Part shown: piece after piece, positions 1-9,713 of the stretch | Position numbering within the stretch: the stretch's first letter is position 1 | Layout: each line of letters opens with the position of its first letter | Origin: Eutrigla gurnardus | Lineage: Eukaryota > Chordata > Actinopteri > Perciformes > Triglidae | DNA: 64,000 bases | Reading direction: 5' to 3' | NCBI GenBank assembly: GCA_963514095.1 | Contig: OY741271.1 | Coordinates: 3,915,976-3,979,975 of the forward strand | Notes under the pieces: model-generated | Told to the model about the DNA's origin: nothing | The model's input: only the letters and a program-made list of their open reading frames with translations | Database searches by the model: none | Position numbers and translations under genes: made by a program

Positions 1-41
1 CCGGATCAGGTAATAACAGGGGCTACATCCACTACCAAGGT
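1..41 (+). other. inverted ORF1 piece joined head to head to the LINE above
   Basis: Bases 7-41 read in the plus direction match the CCHC-proximal part of ORF1 found on the minus strand near 13867-13905 (encoding GNNRGYIHYQGQP). The flanking bases 42-300 are the same ORF on the minus strand. The junction at about 41 is therefore an inversion breakpoint inside one LINE copy, with roughly 150 bp of ORF1 missing between the two pieces. Confidence 0.7.
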
Positions 42-601
42 CATCAGCATTTACTGTCTCATTGAACATTCTGACAATGCCTGTTTTAAAGGCATTGTCG
101 GTCAGTTTCTCAACATTGAAAGCAGAAAACTGGGGTTTCTCATTTTCAAACCGTGTCCAAAAATCTCTCAGACTGGCAGAGCGAAAGCTTACATCAAATC
201 CTTTATTAAAAGGCAGTGTAACAATACAGTTTATGTCTTCTGGTGGGAAATGCAAAACTTGTTGGATTAAGTCAAGCCTCGACATCCAGCCAACATGGTG
301 GAGGCACCTAGCACTAACAAAACAGGCAAACACAATCCCTAAAAGGACAAAAATCTTTAAAAAAAAAACTAAAAAATAAGTTAAACAAATAAATAGATAA
401 CAAAAGTAAAAGTAGTAAAACTTACCTTGCAGGTAGATGGTATGACCGTGCTCTCAGGTACAATAAAACCTCTGTGTAGTTGATTTGCAACAGTGATGGT
501 TGAAATACGTCACACAAGAGATAGATAATTTCCTCCCAAAGTGCAGGCAAGCAATACCACAAACAGGCAGAGCTTTCCTACAACAAGGAGGCGATCGCAG
601 T
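1..601 (-). mobile_element. 5' part of a Keno-like (Tx1-clade) LINE: 5' UTR and ORF1 N-terminus
   Basis: Read on the minus strand, this segment starts directly after the first 26 nt of U2 snRNA. About 300 bp of non-coding leader follow, and then an open frame (about 270 down to 42) with the motifs LHFPPEDINCIVTLPF and FWTRFENEKPQF, ending in NETVNADD. The last motif also begins the ORF1 fragment at 14085, so both copies belong to one family. That family has a CCHC ORF1 and 3' ends joined to U2 sequence, as in the U2-targeting Keno group. The copy runs out of the window, and its first 41 bases are an inverted piece of the same ORF1. Family assignment is inference from the target and domains. 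Confidence 0.7.
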
Positions 602-627
602 CTTAGCCAAAAGGCCGAGAAGCGATA
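602..627 (-). pseudogene. U2 snRNA 5' end (nt 1-26), interrupted by LINE
   Basis: The minus strand reads ATCGCTTCTCGGCCTTTTGG followed by CTAAGA, which is the conserved first 26 nt of U2 snRNA. After nt 26 the sequence changes abruptly into the 5' end of the Keno-like LINE. Upstream (higher coordinates) only six bases remain before the 5' LTR of the Gmr1-type element, so the U2 promoter has been displaced. It cannot make a U2 RNA. Confidence 0.85.
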
Positions 628-632
628 CCCAC

Positions 633-1293
633 TGTTATGACCCTGGGCATATTGTGTAACACAATACAACATATATGTTGTATTGTGTTTCTGTGTTGTG
701 CTCCCTCCCTGTCAGGAGGGGGTGCTGTGCCTTTTGTGTGTGTGTCCTAGGTCGAGGTGGAGACGGCTGATTGGAGGATCATTGGAGGGGGATCATTTAA
801 AAGATGGAGCCTGCAGCAGCGCTGGGTCGATTCCTCTCCCTTCTCCCTCGCATGCTGACCTTGTTGCTCGTTATTGAAATCGTAGCCTTTTGTTTGCTTC
901 TGTACCAGTGTAAACTGATGGTGGTGGCAGAGTCTCTGGACCACGGTGTAAATAATGTAAATAGTGTTAATTTTGCAGTCAGTCCAGTTTTAGTAGGGGT
1001 GAGTAGCCTTTTTCTTTGTACCTGTTTTCAGCTGTTTATTGGCTAGGGAGTGAGGTAAGACAACTTGTATTTTGTTTCCTTTTATTTTGGATAGGAAAGC
1101 GAGTTTTACCACCCGGCTCTTTTGTTTGTTGTTTTAGGTATTGCTCACCCTGAAGCCTCTTTTTGTTTGGGTTAATAAATCCCCATTATTTTGGACTGCA
1201 TCCATTCTGGTTTTGGTGTGTTTTATTCTGGGAGTGGGAAAAGAGAGGGGTCACGTGTGTTATGTCCTGGCAACCCCTAGGCCAGGCGTAACA
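633..1293 (+). repeat. 5' LTR of the Gmr1-type element
   Basis: It starts TGTTATGACC and ends GCGTAACA, giving the usual TG...CA ends, and is immediately followed by a primer-binding site. The same sequence recurs at 5534-5606 and 10141-10589 with small differences: the 3' copy lacks a few bases after the GTGTGTGTG run and a short stretch after GTAGCC. An AATAAA near 1171 is a plausible poly(A) signal. The start at 633 follows only six bases after U2 sequence. Confidence 0.9.
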
Positions 1294-1296
1294 TAT

Positions 1297-1313
1297 TGGG
1301 GGCTCGTCCGGGT
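1297..1313 (+). promoter_or_regulatory. primer-binding site (tRNA-Pro type)
   Basis: TGGGGGCTCGTCCGGG lies three bases after the LTR end. It matches the classic complement of the 3' end of tRNA-Pro used to prime reverse transcription. Confidence 0.85.
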
Positions 1314-1725
1314 CTTTTTCCCTTGTGTTACGGGATCTTTTGTCCCCGTGTTTTGTTACGGGATCTTTTGTCCCCGTGTTTTGTTTGGCGGCGGATTCAT
1401 TCCGTTTGTTTTTCGTTAGTTTGGTTTTTGCATATTTCTGGCCGACACTATTTCAATTAGCGGATGGATTTTGATTTGGATTGTTTTGTTAAGCAGCCTA
1501 CACTGGAGCAACTCGATGGTTGTAAAAAGGTGGATTTAATGTTAATTGCTAACATTCACAATGTGCAGGTCCCTGCAGGAGGAAGGAGGGGCTGAGGCGG
1601 CTCCTAGTGGAGAAGCTGTCGGAAAGGGGAGTGTTTGGTATTTCTCCTGGTGGAGAAACTGTGGGTAAAGAGGCTACGGAGAGCATGTCCCGCCTGTCAC
1701 GCCAGTTCCCTCAGATTCGGCCCTT

Positions 1726-2580
1726 ATGTCAGGTTTGTCAGGGGAGGACCTCCAGCTGACATTCCGCATCAAGGAGATCGACCTGAGGAATAGGCAGTTG
1801 GAGGTGGAGGCTATGCACCCGAGAGTAAGAGCGTTGGAGCTGGAACGCCAGCCTAACGTTGCTCCTCATCCTCATCTCAACCCACCCGACTCTGATTCTC
1901 TCCAGTCAAGCTTAGACGTTAGCCGGCTTATTACACTTGTGCCACCGTTTAGAGAGTCTGAGGTAGACGCCTACTTTAGCGCTTTTGAGCGAATTGCAGC
2001 TACTCTCAATTGGCCGAAGGATGTCTGGACGTTGTTGCTCCAATGTAAGCTTGTAGGTAAAGCTCAGGAGGTGTGTGCCGCCCTCACTATTGAACAGAGC
2101 TTTGATTATGACATTGTTAAAGCCAGTGTTTTACGAGCATACGAGTTGGTACCTGAAGCGTACCGACAGAAATTCAGAAATTGTGTGAAAAGTGTCAGCC
2201 AGACATATGTGGAGTTTGCGCGCGACAAGGGCGTGCTTTTTGACAAGTGGTGTCACGCCAGCAAAACGAAGGACTTTGCGCAGCTACGAGAACTTGTGCT
2301 GCTGGAGGACTTTAAAAAGTGCCTGCCAGAGCGCATTGTGGTTTATTTGAACGAGCAGAAAGTTGTGTCGCTATCACAAGCTGCTGTGTTTGCAGATGAG
2401 ATTGCGCTGACGCACAAAGCCGCTTTCCTTTCGCCGGTATGGGAATCGCTGAGGTCCGTTGTGACTAATAAGCCTAAAAGCCTAGAAGCTCCCGGCGTAA
2501 ATTCTCTGCCACGGGTGAAAGTCGAGAGTGTTTTTACTGTCATGAAAGCGGTCATCTCATTGCGGTCTGTCCTGTGCTAA
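1726..2580 (+). pseudogene. Gmr1-type gag (SCAN-like capsid)
   Basis: The open frame has 284 codons. A charged N-terminal helix (about residues 1-50) is followed by a capsid region of about 150 residues with FRESEVDAYFSAFERIA, YELVPEAYRQKFR and REL-LEDFKKCLPE. This pattern closely resembles the SCAN domain, which is thought to derive from gag of Gmr1-like elements. The zinc knuckle is not in this frame. CFYCHESGHLIAVC is encoded at about 2529-2570 in the frame of the next ORF, so a -1 shift near 2515 separates capsid from nucleocapsid. Whether that shift is decay or programmed cannot be told; no canonical slippery heptamer is visible there. Confidence 0.85.
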
Positions 2581-3641
2581 AATCCAAAGACCAAGCTAAG
2601 AACAAGAAGCCCTCTGCTGTGGGTCTGATTCACTCAGAGCCTACTGTCAATCAGCGGGGTAATCTGACCGAGGTGGAAGAGTCATTCAAACCGTTCACGA
2701 CGCAAGGATTTGTTTCACTGTGTGGGGATGAGACAACTCGAGTGCCGATTACTATTCTGAGAGATACTGGTGCTTCCTATTCCGTAGCTCACCGTGGAAT
2801 GTTACCTTTTTCGGACCAGTCTTATTTTGGCTCTGATTTATTGCTGTGGGGAATTAAGTTGAGTGTGATCCGTGCTCCGCGTCACACTGTCTGTCTGTCC
2901 TCTGAGTTAGTGACTGGTACGGTACAAGTAGCGGTGCGTGACCAGCTACCGATGGCTCTGTCGGTCGATGTGGAAATTGATACTGCAAAATTGTGTTTGG
3001 CCGTCAATAAAGAGCAGCTGATTAAAGCGCAGAAAGCTGACAGTACGTTGGCTGCCTGTCTATCTGTTGCCCAGGGGCAGGGAACTGGAAAACTGCCCAT
3101 GACGTACCTATTTGAGGAAGGTGTGCTAGTGCGTAAATGGTCCCCGACTTCTGGTGCAGGATGTGATCTGGTTACGCAGATTGTTGTTCCGCGAGAGTTC
3201 CGGCTGCAAGTATTGAGTTTAGCCCACGAACACAATTTGTCAGGTCATCTTGGTGTGAGAAAGACCTACCATCGTGTACTTCAATACTTCTTTTGGCCAG
3301 GTTTAAAGTCTGATGTGGCTAGATTTTGCAGATCCTGTCGCATCTGCCAGACTACAGGAAAGCTGAACCAAGTCATTCGTCCAGCACCATTACGCCCAAT
3401 TCCGGTAATTGGTGAACCTTTTGAACACGTCATTATTGACTGTGTCGGTCCTCTGCCGAAAACTAAATCCGGTTATCAATACATGTTAACTGTGATGTGC
3501 GCAGCCGTTACGTTGCGCTCGCTGAGAGTGAAAGCAGTAGTAAAAGCTCTGGTCAAGTTCTTTTCCACATTCGGGTTGCCTAAACGCATTCAGTCTGATC
3601 AAGGCTCTAACTTTATGTCCAAGGTTTTTGCTCTGAGTTAA
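2523..3641 (+). pseudogene. pol part 1: zinc knuckle, protease, N-terminal integrase
   Basis: In order along the frame are a CCHC knuckle (about 2529-2570), an aspartic protease motif ILRDTGASYSV (about 2753-2790), and the integrase HHCC finger, with H from AHEHNLSGHLGV and the CRSCRICQ cysteines. The integrase core then starts (IIDCVGPLPKTKSG with the first Asp, and IQSDQGSNFMS with the second). The frame stops at 3641 just after the second catalytic Asp, and the next recognisable sequence is the C-terminal integrase domain. The catalytic Glu region (roughly 100 residues) is therefore deleted and this integrase cannot be active. Confidence 0.88.
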
Positions 3642-3707
3642 TTTAGAGAACGATTACACTCTGCCTGTGAACTAGCGCGTAGTTCCCTTTCAGTTGCCCA
3701 GTCAGAG

Positions 3708-5489
3708 ATGAAGAAGCGTTATGACAAGAATGCACTTAGTCGTGAGTTTCTGCCAGGTGACCGTGTTCTTGTTTTGTTGCCTGTGGTTGGATCGTGTCTT
3801 CAGGCTAGGTTTTGTGGACCGTATGAGGTTGAACGTAAGTTGAGCGACACCGATTATGTGATCAAGACACCTGACCGAATGAGAAAGTCCAGAGTGTGTC
3901 ACGTCAACATGCTCAAGCGATATGTTGACCGCGGATGCGTAAAAGCGCAGTCTGTGCCATCTGAGCCATGCGCGTCACCCATAGTTTCCGTGGTTACACC
4001 GCCCTACAGTCCGAACGAGGACGGGTTGTGTGAACAAGCTAGTTCAGTTCCGAGTGCGCGCTTGGAAAACTCAAAGATTTTGGAGAACTTGGAAGGACAT
4101 CTGTCATACTTGTGTGATTCAGCTAAACGGGACATTTGTAGCCTCATTCGTGGTCATGCTGTGTTGTTTGGCGATAAGCCCACCCAGACCACCGTTCTGA
4201 CGCATGACATAGATGTGGGAGACCACAGACCGATAAAGCAGCACGCATACCGCGTCAACCCGGTACAACGGGCTGTAATGCAGTCTGAAGTCGAGTATCT
4301 TTTAGAGAATGGTTTTGCTGTGCCAAGCTCCAGTCCGTGGAGCGCTCCTTCTTTGTTAGTGCCAAAGCCCGATCAAACGGCTCGCTTTTGTAACGACTAT
4401 CGCAAGGTAAACGCTGTTACAAAGCCTGATTCATTTCCTTTGCCTCGCATGGATGACTGTGTGGATAGAGTAGGCTCTGCCAAATATGTCCCAAAACTGG
4501 ACCTACTCAAGGGTTACTGGCAGGTGCCTCTTTCACCGCGAGCATCAGAGATTTCGGCGTTCGTCACACCCGACCACTTCCTTCAGTATACTGTCATGCC
4601 GTTTGGATTAAGGAATGCCCCTGCGACAATCCAGAGATTAATGAACAGTGTTATGGCAGGTGTGGAGAACTGTGAGGCGTATCTGGATGACATAGTGGCT
4701 TATTCTGCCACTTGGTCTGAGCATCTCCGCACCCTGCGGGAAATATTCGGTCGTCTGAAAAATGCCTCGCTAACGTTGAATTTGGCCAAATGTGAATTCG
4801 GTAAAGCTGTTGTCACCTACTTGGTGAAACAAGTAGGTCAGGGACAAGTGCGCCCCCTATTGGCCAAAGTCCAGGCCATTTTGGAGTTTCCTGTGCCAGA
4901 GACGCGGCGGCAGTTGCGCCGATTTTTAGGCATGTGTGGCTACTACCGTGGGTTCTGCAAGAACTTTGCTAGTGTTGTGGCACCGCTGACTACCTTAGTG
5001 AGTCCTTCCCTAAAATTTGTGTGGAGAAATTATTGTCAGGACTCATTTAAATCTGCTAAAGCTCTTCTCTGCAGTGCGCCAGTACTGGCAGCGCCTGATT
5101 TTGCGCGTCCCTTTAAAGTCGAGGTCGATGCAAGTGCTCAGGGCGCCGGTGCTGTAATGCTGCAGGAGGATGACCGTTGTATTGAGCATCCGGTGTGTTT
5201 CTTCTCCAAGAAGTTCAATAAGCATCAAGTACACTATAGTACTATCGAGAAGGAATGTCTAGCCTTGTTATTAGCTCTACAACATTTCGAGGTTTACATA
5301 GGCTCAAGCTCGATTCCGGTCGTGGTTTATACCAACCACAATCCGCTGGTGTTCCTGTCCGGTATGCGCAACAACAACCAGCGCCTCATGCGCTGGTCCC
5401 TATTACTACAAGATTTTAATATTGTCATCAGACATATTAAAGGGAGTAAAAATGTGGTAGCCGATGCACTCTCCCGTGTGGCAGTTTAG
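3708..5489 (+). pseudogene. pol part 2: integrase C-terminus, reverse transcriptase, RNase H
   Basis: A long open frame of 593 codons. Residues 1-80 carry the integrase GPY/F module (FCGPYEVERKLSDTDYVI, VCHVNMLKRY). RT spans about residues 190-400 with SSSPWSAPSLLVPK, FCNDYRKVNAVT, KLDLLKGYWQVPL, MPFGLRNAP and the catalytic box YLDD. RNase H spans about 465-590 (VEVDASAQGAGAVML, STIEKECLALL). The usual TDHNPL motif reads TNHNPL, so one RNase H acidic residue is lost. RT looks intact but has no upstream start of its own: the frame opens inside the integrase deletion scar. Confidence 0.9.
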
Positions 5490-5522
5490 GTCAAAATGTC
5501 TTAGGAAGACATGTTTGAACTT

Positions 5523-5533
5523 AAGTGGGGGGG
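5523..5533 (+). promoter_or_regulatory. polypurine tract before 3' LTR
   Basis: AAGTGGGGGGG directly precedes the 3' LTR start at 5534, the expected place for the plus-strand primer of an LTR element. Confidence 0.7.
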
Positions 5534-5606
5534 TGTTATGACCCTTGGGGGGTCATTATGTTGTATTGTGTTTCTGTGTTGTGCTCCCTCCCTGTCAGGA
5601 GGGGCT
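5534..5606 (+). repeat. 3' LTR of Gmr1-type element, first piece
   Basis: It repeats the first part of the 5' LTR (TGTTATGACC ... CTGTCAGGAGGGG), then stops at the CACTA insertion. The last three bases, GCT, are the target-site duplication of that insertion. Confidence 0.88.
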
Positions 5607-6187
5607 CACTGCATGAAAAGTCGGATTTTCGTCCCTGTAAACGCCCGAAAATCTCCCTAATTTTCGGGAGTTAACGACAATTTACAGGCTGCGAATGCCG
5701 CGTTCGTCTGTGCCGAAAATGGTCGGAAACGAACCACAGCGAAGGCTCTAATTAGCATATGAATAGCGGCGATACCCCGCCTGGCCAGAGATGGCTTGAA
5801 TATCCTCACTCAGGATTGGATGAAACCACTAGTTTTAAACAAGTATAATCGCTCGTGATTAGGGATGCACGATAATTATCGGACCGATAATTATCGGCCC
5901 GATAATAGGAATTATGACGTCAACCCGATAAATCCGATACAATTATTAATACCTCCGATAATCCGACGATAGGATGTTTGTGTTAAAACAGTCATACGGG
6001 TGGATTGGGATGAGGGACGTTAGTTTTTTTCTAGGCGCCTCCCGTTTAGCATGTGATGTGGTTACTGTGGTATCACAGGTTTCGGAGGAGGGAGTTAATC
6101 CACAAATCGAGCGCTCCCTTCTCATGCCTGGCTGTGACGTAGAGGCTGCGAGCGAGTGGAGGAGGAAGACTAGTAAACAAACACGCA

Positions 6188-6405
6188 TGGCGTCTGTAAT
6201 GTGGGACTACTTCAAAGTTTCTGAGGAAACTGAATCGCTTGCCATTTGTAACAAATGCAATGCAGAAGTTCCAAGAGGAGGGAAAAAGGCATCGAGCTTT
6301 AATACATCCAACCTTAAAAGTCACCTCGCACATCACCATCGCTACGATGGTGTGTTAAAAGCGTATGAAGACGCCGGCGCCGCTAAAGAAGCAGCGAGCC
6401 CGTAG
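6188..6405 (+). pseudogene. hAT transposase N-terminus, BED zinc finger
   Basis: From the ATG at 6188 the frame encodes VMWDYFKVSE, then CNKCNAEV, SFNTSNLKSHL and HHHR, which is a C-x2-C / H-x4-H BED finger of the ZBED/hAT family used for DNA binding. The frame ends right where the inverted segment begins. It is a remnant, without a catalytic domain on this strand. Confidence 0.8.
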
Positions 6406-6406
6406 C

Positions 6407-6610
6407 TTAGCGTTTTGATGCACGGGTGAAGTAGCGGTCCTTGTACCTCGGGTCCAATATAGTTGAGAGATAATACAGTGGCTTTTCCTCGATGTCACCA
6501 AAACGCGTTTCCACTGCTTTTAACGGGGTTTCCTTTGATGTTTTCACTCCGTGGTCTGTTGGTAACGTTTGTTTTAGCAGTCGCGTCAGCGCTTGAATGG
6601 AGGGGATCAC
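6407..6610 (-). pseudogene. hAT transposase core fragment (inverted)
   Basis: The minus-strand frame of 67 codons contains IPSIQALTRLL, TDHGVKTSKETPL, VETRFGDIEEKPLYYL and ILDPRYKDRYF. The last is the conserved DPRYK motif just upstream of the C-terminal region in ZBED-type hAT transposases. It is on the opposite strand to the BED exon and only a base or two from it. Confidence 0.8.
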
Positions 6611-7087
6611 ATCCGCAGTAGTGGCTGTTGCTTTGCTGATATTTCTGCCTATTACCGTAGTTTACATTTCTGTGTGGATCAGGACCAACAGTTTAATGTA
6701 GCAGCACTTGTGTGTGCATATCCCATGCTGCTCAGGGAAAGTTGTCATTGACTGACTGACTGACTCACTTACATATTTATTTTTAAAAAATAAATATTGT
6801 CATTTTATTGAAGAGTCAAAACTGTTCTTGGCTTTCTTTTGTTCATAGTAATAATTATCATGTCACTGTGATACATCTGGTTAGGTGTTTGGTAAAAGGC
6901 AAAGCTATGCTAAATCTACCTAAGCTTAGTCATTAGTGTTTTTGACCTGAATTTGATCTGAATATACATTCAAAAACGAATAACAATATTATCGGTTATC
7001 GGTATCGGTATCGGTCCCGAGGAGCAGAAAGTTATCGATATCGGTATCGGCTTCAAAAAATCAATATCGTGCATCCCTACTCGTGAT

Positions 7088-7275
7088 TGGTTGGCAGATC
7101 TGGTCATTATAAATGTAAAGCCAACCCACGTTGGTAGATCTGTCACTATTGGTCAACCTGATGAATCATTATAAATGTAAACCCCACCCCCGTTGGGTAG
7201 ATGTGTTACTATTGGTCACACTGGGTCTTTTAAACAAGAATAATCACTAGTGATTGGTTAGCAGATCTATCACTA
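7088..7275 (+). repeat. degenerate tandem repeats of about 80 bp inside the CACTA element
   Basis: Units share GATTGGTTGGCAGATCTGTCAC and CATTATAAATGTAAA. They begin on the other side of the hAT insertion (about 5831-5859) and continue to 7275. Subterminal tandem repeats are common in CACTA elements and often bind transposase; that role here is inference. Confidence 0.55.
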
Positions 7276-7330
7276 TATATATATACATATATATATACAT
7301 ATATATACACACACATGTATATATACATAT

Positions 7331-7399
<69 letters not shown>

Positions 7400-7400
7400 T
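7276..7400. repeat. (TA)n-rich microsatellite
   Basis: Nearly pure TA dinucleotides with a few ACAC interruptions. An AT-rich transition at 7400-7440 leads to the passenger-gene 3' end. Confidence 0.95.
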
Positions 7401-7495
7401 TTATTTTTATTTATTTATATATTTATAAATATAAATATGAATGAATTTATTGAGGAAAGGAAAAATTGCCAGGAGGAAGTATTCAAAGAAAGAGC

Positions 7496-7501
7496 TTTAT
7501 T
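7496..7501 (-). terminator. poly(A) signal of the passenger gene
   Basis: AATAAA on the minus strand, about 85 bp after the expected stop codon of exon 6. Confidence 0.6.
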
Positions 7502-7583
7502 GACAACACAACACACAACTGTACAAATTTGCCCACACAACAAACAAATGAACTGGCAACATTCTGTCCGAATTTGGTCAATT

Positions 7584-9150
7584 TTACAGCCGCCTGCGGT
7601 GCGTGGCCCTGTACTTGGGAGTCTTCTCTAATCGCGACTGTAGTCGCACAGAGCTCGGTGAGCTCCTGGCTACGAGAGGATGGAGGTCGCACAATCCATC
7701 CAGACACCCCGCCAACGACGCCGTCCTCCTCATCAGACATCATGTCTGTGGTGGCGCACTTCCAACGGTCCACCTCATCGCCAGCAAGCACACTCCGTCT
7801 CGCTTCCGGCAGCTGTAAAACAATCAATAAAGACAATCAGTACTGCGCGATGCACTGCGCATGGACACAACACATCTATTAATGCACCTGAAAATAGGTT
7901 TAGGTAGGTTTGGTCACATTGACCAAAAACGGATCTAATCAATCTAATAAGTCTTACCCTCTTTCTCCTGGAACGACTCCGAGCTGACCTCTTCACAGCT
8001 TCCGCCTGCGATGCAAGATCAGGCTGTGTGTGTCTGAAGCTCCTGCGTACCGTTTCATAGTATGTCTTGCAGGCAGCTGGAAAACAATTAAATGAGTGGT
8101 ATGAATAAGAAAACTTAAGTCACAGTAAAATTAAAACAAGGAAGAAGAAAACAGTAAAAGTTACTTACACACAATGGCGTCACTATCAGCGTCATAGAAA
8201 TCCGGACTTGCGGACAAAGCTCCGAGCAAGTAAGAGGTCACAGCTTCGTTATGAGGCGAGGTTCGTCTGTGAAAACAAAATGAACAGTTAAGATCGGTAT
8301 CTACTGTTAACGCATCTATTTCCTTATACAGCAGAATGAAAGCACATTCTTTAAATCGTACCCTTGCTCCGGTTCGTAGCGCCTACAATTCGTCTCCGAG
8401 TTGTGAAGACGGCGTACTGCTTCCTGTAAAAGACCAACAACGTACACTTAACAAAGCAACTTAACGTTACACTGGTTCCTCTCTCTTGTTCTTTTACAAG
8501 GCTACTATGCTACTTTTAGCTTGGACTATTAGCTTTTAAGCTACTTTAAGCTTGGGCTTGCTTTGCTAATTTTAGCTTAGCTAGCAGTCACCGAACATAT
8601 TCTTACCGCAATCATCCTGAGAGTCTCCAGCAGTCCTGGGACATCCTCAGAGTCTCCAGCAGTCCTGGATATAAGAATTATAACATTTAAACCACATTTT
8701 CTTAAGTGAAGCCTCTCAGAGCAGCATTCCTGCTGCCGGTGAACGTGAACGTCTCCGCATCGTTCCCCCCACTGAATGAGGCGCCCGGTGTCTGCATCCG
8801 CCCCTTTAACGGACAACGGTGCACGGCGTTATTAATCACCGTTAGTAAATATATAACCACGGTTTAACATAAGCACTATATTATTAGTTAACGTCGGTAA
8901 AAACGGCACATTTTCCGCTTCGCTTGCGCTCGCTAACCCCTAAATGGTAAATTAGCGTCAGTAGGCTAACCGGCTGGAAGGACCTTCGATTCGTAACGTT
9001 AACGTACAATTCCAACAACAATAAAGTAACGTTCATTATCAATACGATTTAAAAGTCAGCTGGAAACATAAAAGTCATGTTACAGTATACTTACATGTGT
9101 ACGCGGTTTGTGTCGGGCTCCTCGCCAGAATCACCGCAGTCGTCCGCCAT
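7584..9150 (-). CDS. six-exon passenger gene of unknown function inside the CACTA element
   Basis: Exons on the minus strand are 9150-9095, 8664-8607, 8423-8362, 8266-8169, 8076-7958 and 7812-7584. Every intron is GT...AG and the phases join without a stop: 56, 58, 62, 98 and 119 nt give 131 whole codons before exon 6. The start ATGGCGGACGACTGCGG follows the usual GCGG-type context. The product would have about 207 residues: an acidic N-terminus (MADDCGDSGEEPDTN), a central helical part (SYLLGALSASPDFYDADSD, YYETVRRSFRHTQPD), a basic stretch (RSARSRSRRKR), then TDMMSDEEDG and a C-terminal WIVRPPSSRSQELTELC. One frameshift lies in exon 6 near 7642. AATAAA lies at 7501-7496. I do not recognise a named family; MSDEE...W-x-V-x-PP-x-x-RS-x-EL motifs occur in uncharacterised animal proteins. 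It may ride on a transposon whose 5' end is near 9374. Confidence 0.7.
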
Positions 9151-9374
9151 TATCCAAAACTTGTGAAGTCAGACGAGCCGCAATGCATTTTGGGAAGTTG
9201 AGTAGATTTAGCAAGGTCCGCTGTACTCAGAAATTCTTGCCAATGCAGTATACATCCGGGCATTTCTCGCGTGCACAAATTCACATACTATTGTATGTGA
9301 ACGCACTACGTACTCAAATTTACGTCACAATTCATTACGAGTAGGACGTTAGTATGGCATTTCGAACACAGCCG
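9151..9374 (-). promoter_or_regulatory. 5' flank of passenger gene with transposon-type end
   Basis: Read on minus, the segment begins GGCTGTGTTCGAA at 9374, a terminus recurrent in fish DNA transposons. It then has CCGGATGTATACT and CCCAAAATGCATTGCGG shortly before the ATG at 9150. This looks like the promoter-bearing end of a transposon that carries the gene. No matching end was found at the low-coordinate side, so the boundaries are uncertain. Confidence 0.45.
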
Positions 9375-9713
9375 AGATCTATGATCTATGAACCCATCCT
9401 TGACCCTCTAGCAGAACTACGACCAGCCATTATAAAGCAGTTTATAGTTGTTAATGTTGTGTCAAAAGGTACTGCATTTAAACATGTTACTGCGCAAGTT
9501 TCCTGGCTTCATCCCCATCCGGACAGACATTTTTATGGAAAGCCAATAGAAGTTTGGAGCTTGCAGGGAACAGACACGTCATACCCAGCATCATTTCTGC
9601 CTGTTGAGCGCATTGCTGGGAGATGTGTGGTTAACACATCCACTGTGCATTTAAGCAAGACCAAAGAAAGGGTCACTGTAGTCATGCCACTATGCACAGT
9701 GGTTGAGCTCTAG
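9375..9713 (+). pseudogene. CACTA-like transposase C-terminal remnant
   Basis: The frame encodes EPILDPLAELRP, QVSWLHPHPDRHFYGKPIEV, ASFLPVERIAGRCV and VTVVMPL before a stop at 9713. The pattern of a WxxxHP motif, YGKP and FLPVxRI resembles the C-terminal tail of animal EnSpm/CACTA transposases. It points towards the right terminus of the element, as expected. The rest of the transposase is absent. Confidence 0.55.

Larger units (their letters stand above)
5860..7079. mobile_element. hAT transposon with internal inversion
   Basis: The termini TAGGGATGCACGATA and TATCGTGCATCCCTA are inverted repeats. The 8-bp duplication CTCGTGAT flanks both ends (5852-5859 and 7080-7087), as expected for hAT. 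Both ends are rich in ATCGG repeats. Inside, a BED-finger exon lies on plus (6188-6405) but a piece of transposase core lies on minus (6407-6610), so the element has been rearranged and shortened to 1.2 kb. Confidence 0.92.

Noticed and set aside
1141..1419. 92-codon hydrophobic plus frame over the LTR end
   Set aside because: Spans the LTR, primer site and leader of the Gmr1-type element; explained by those.
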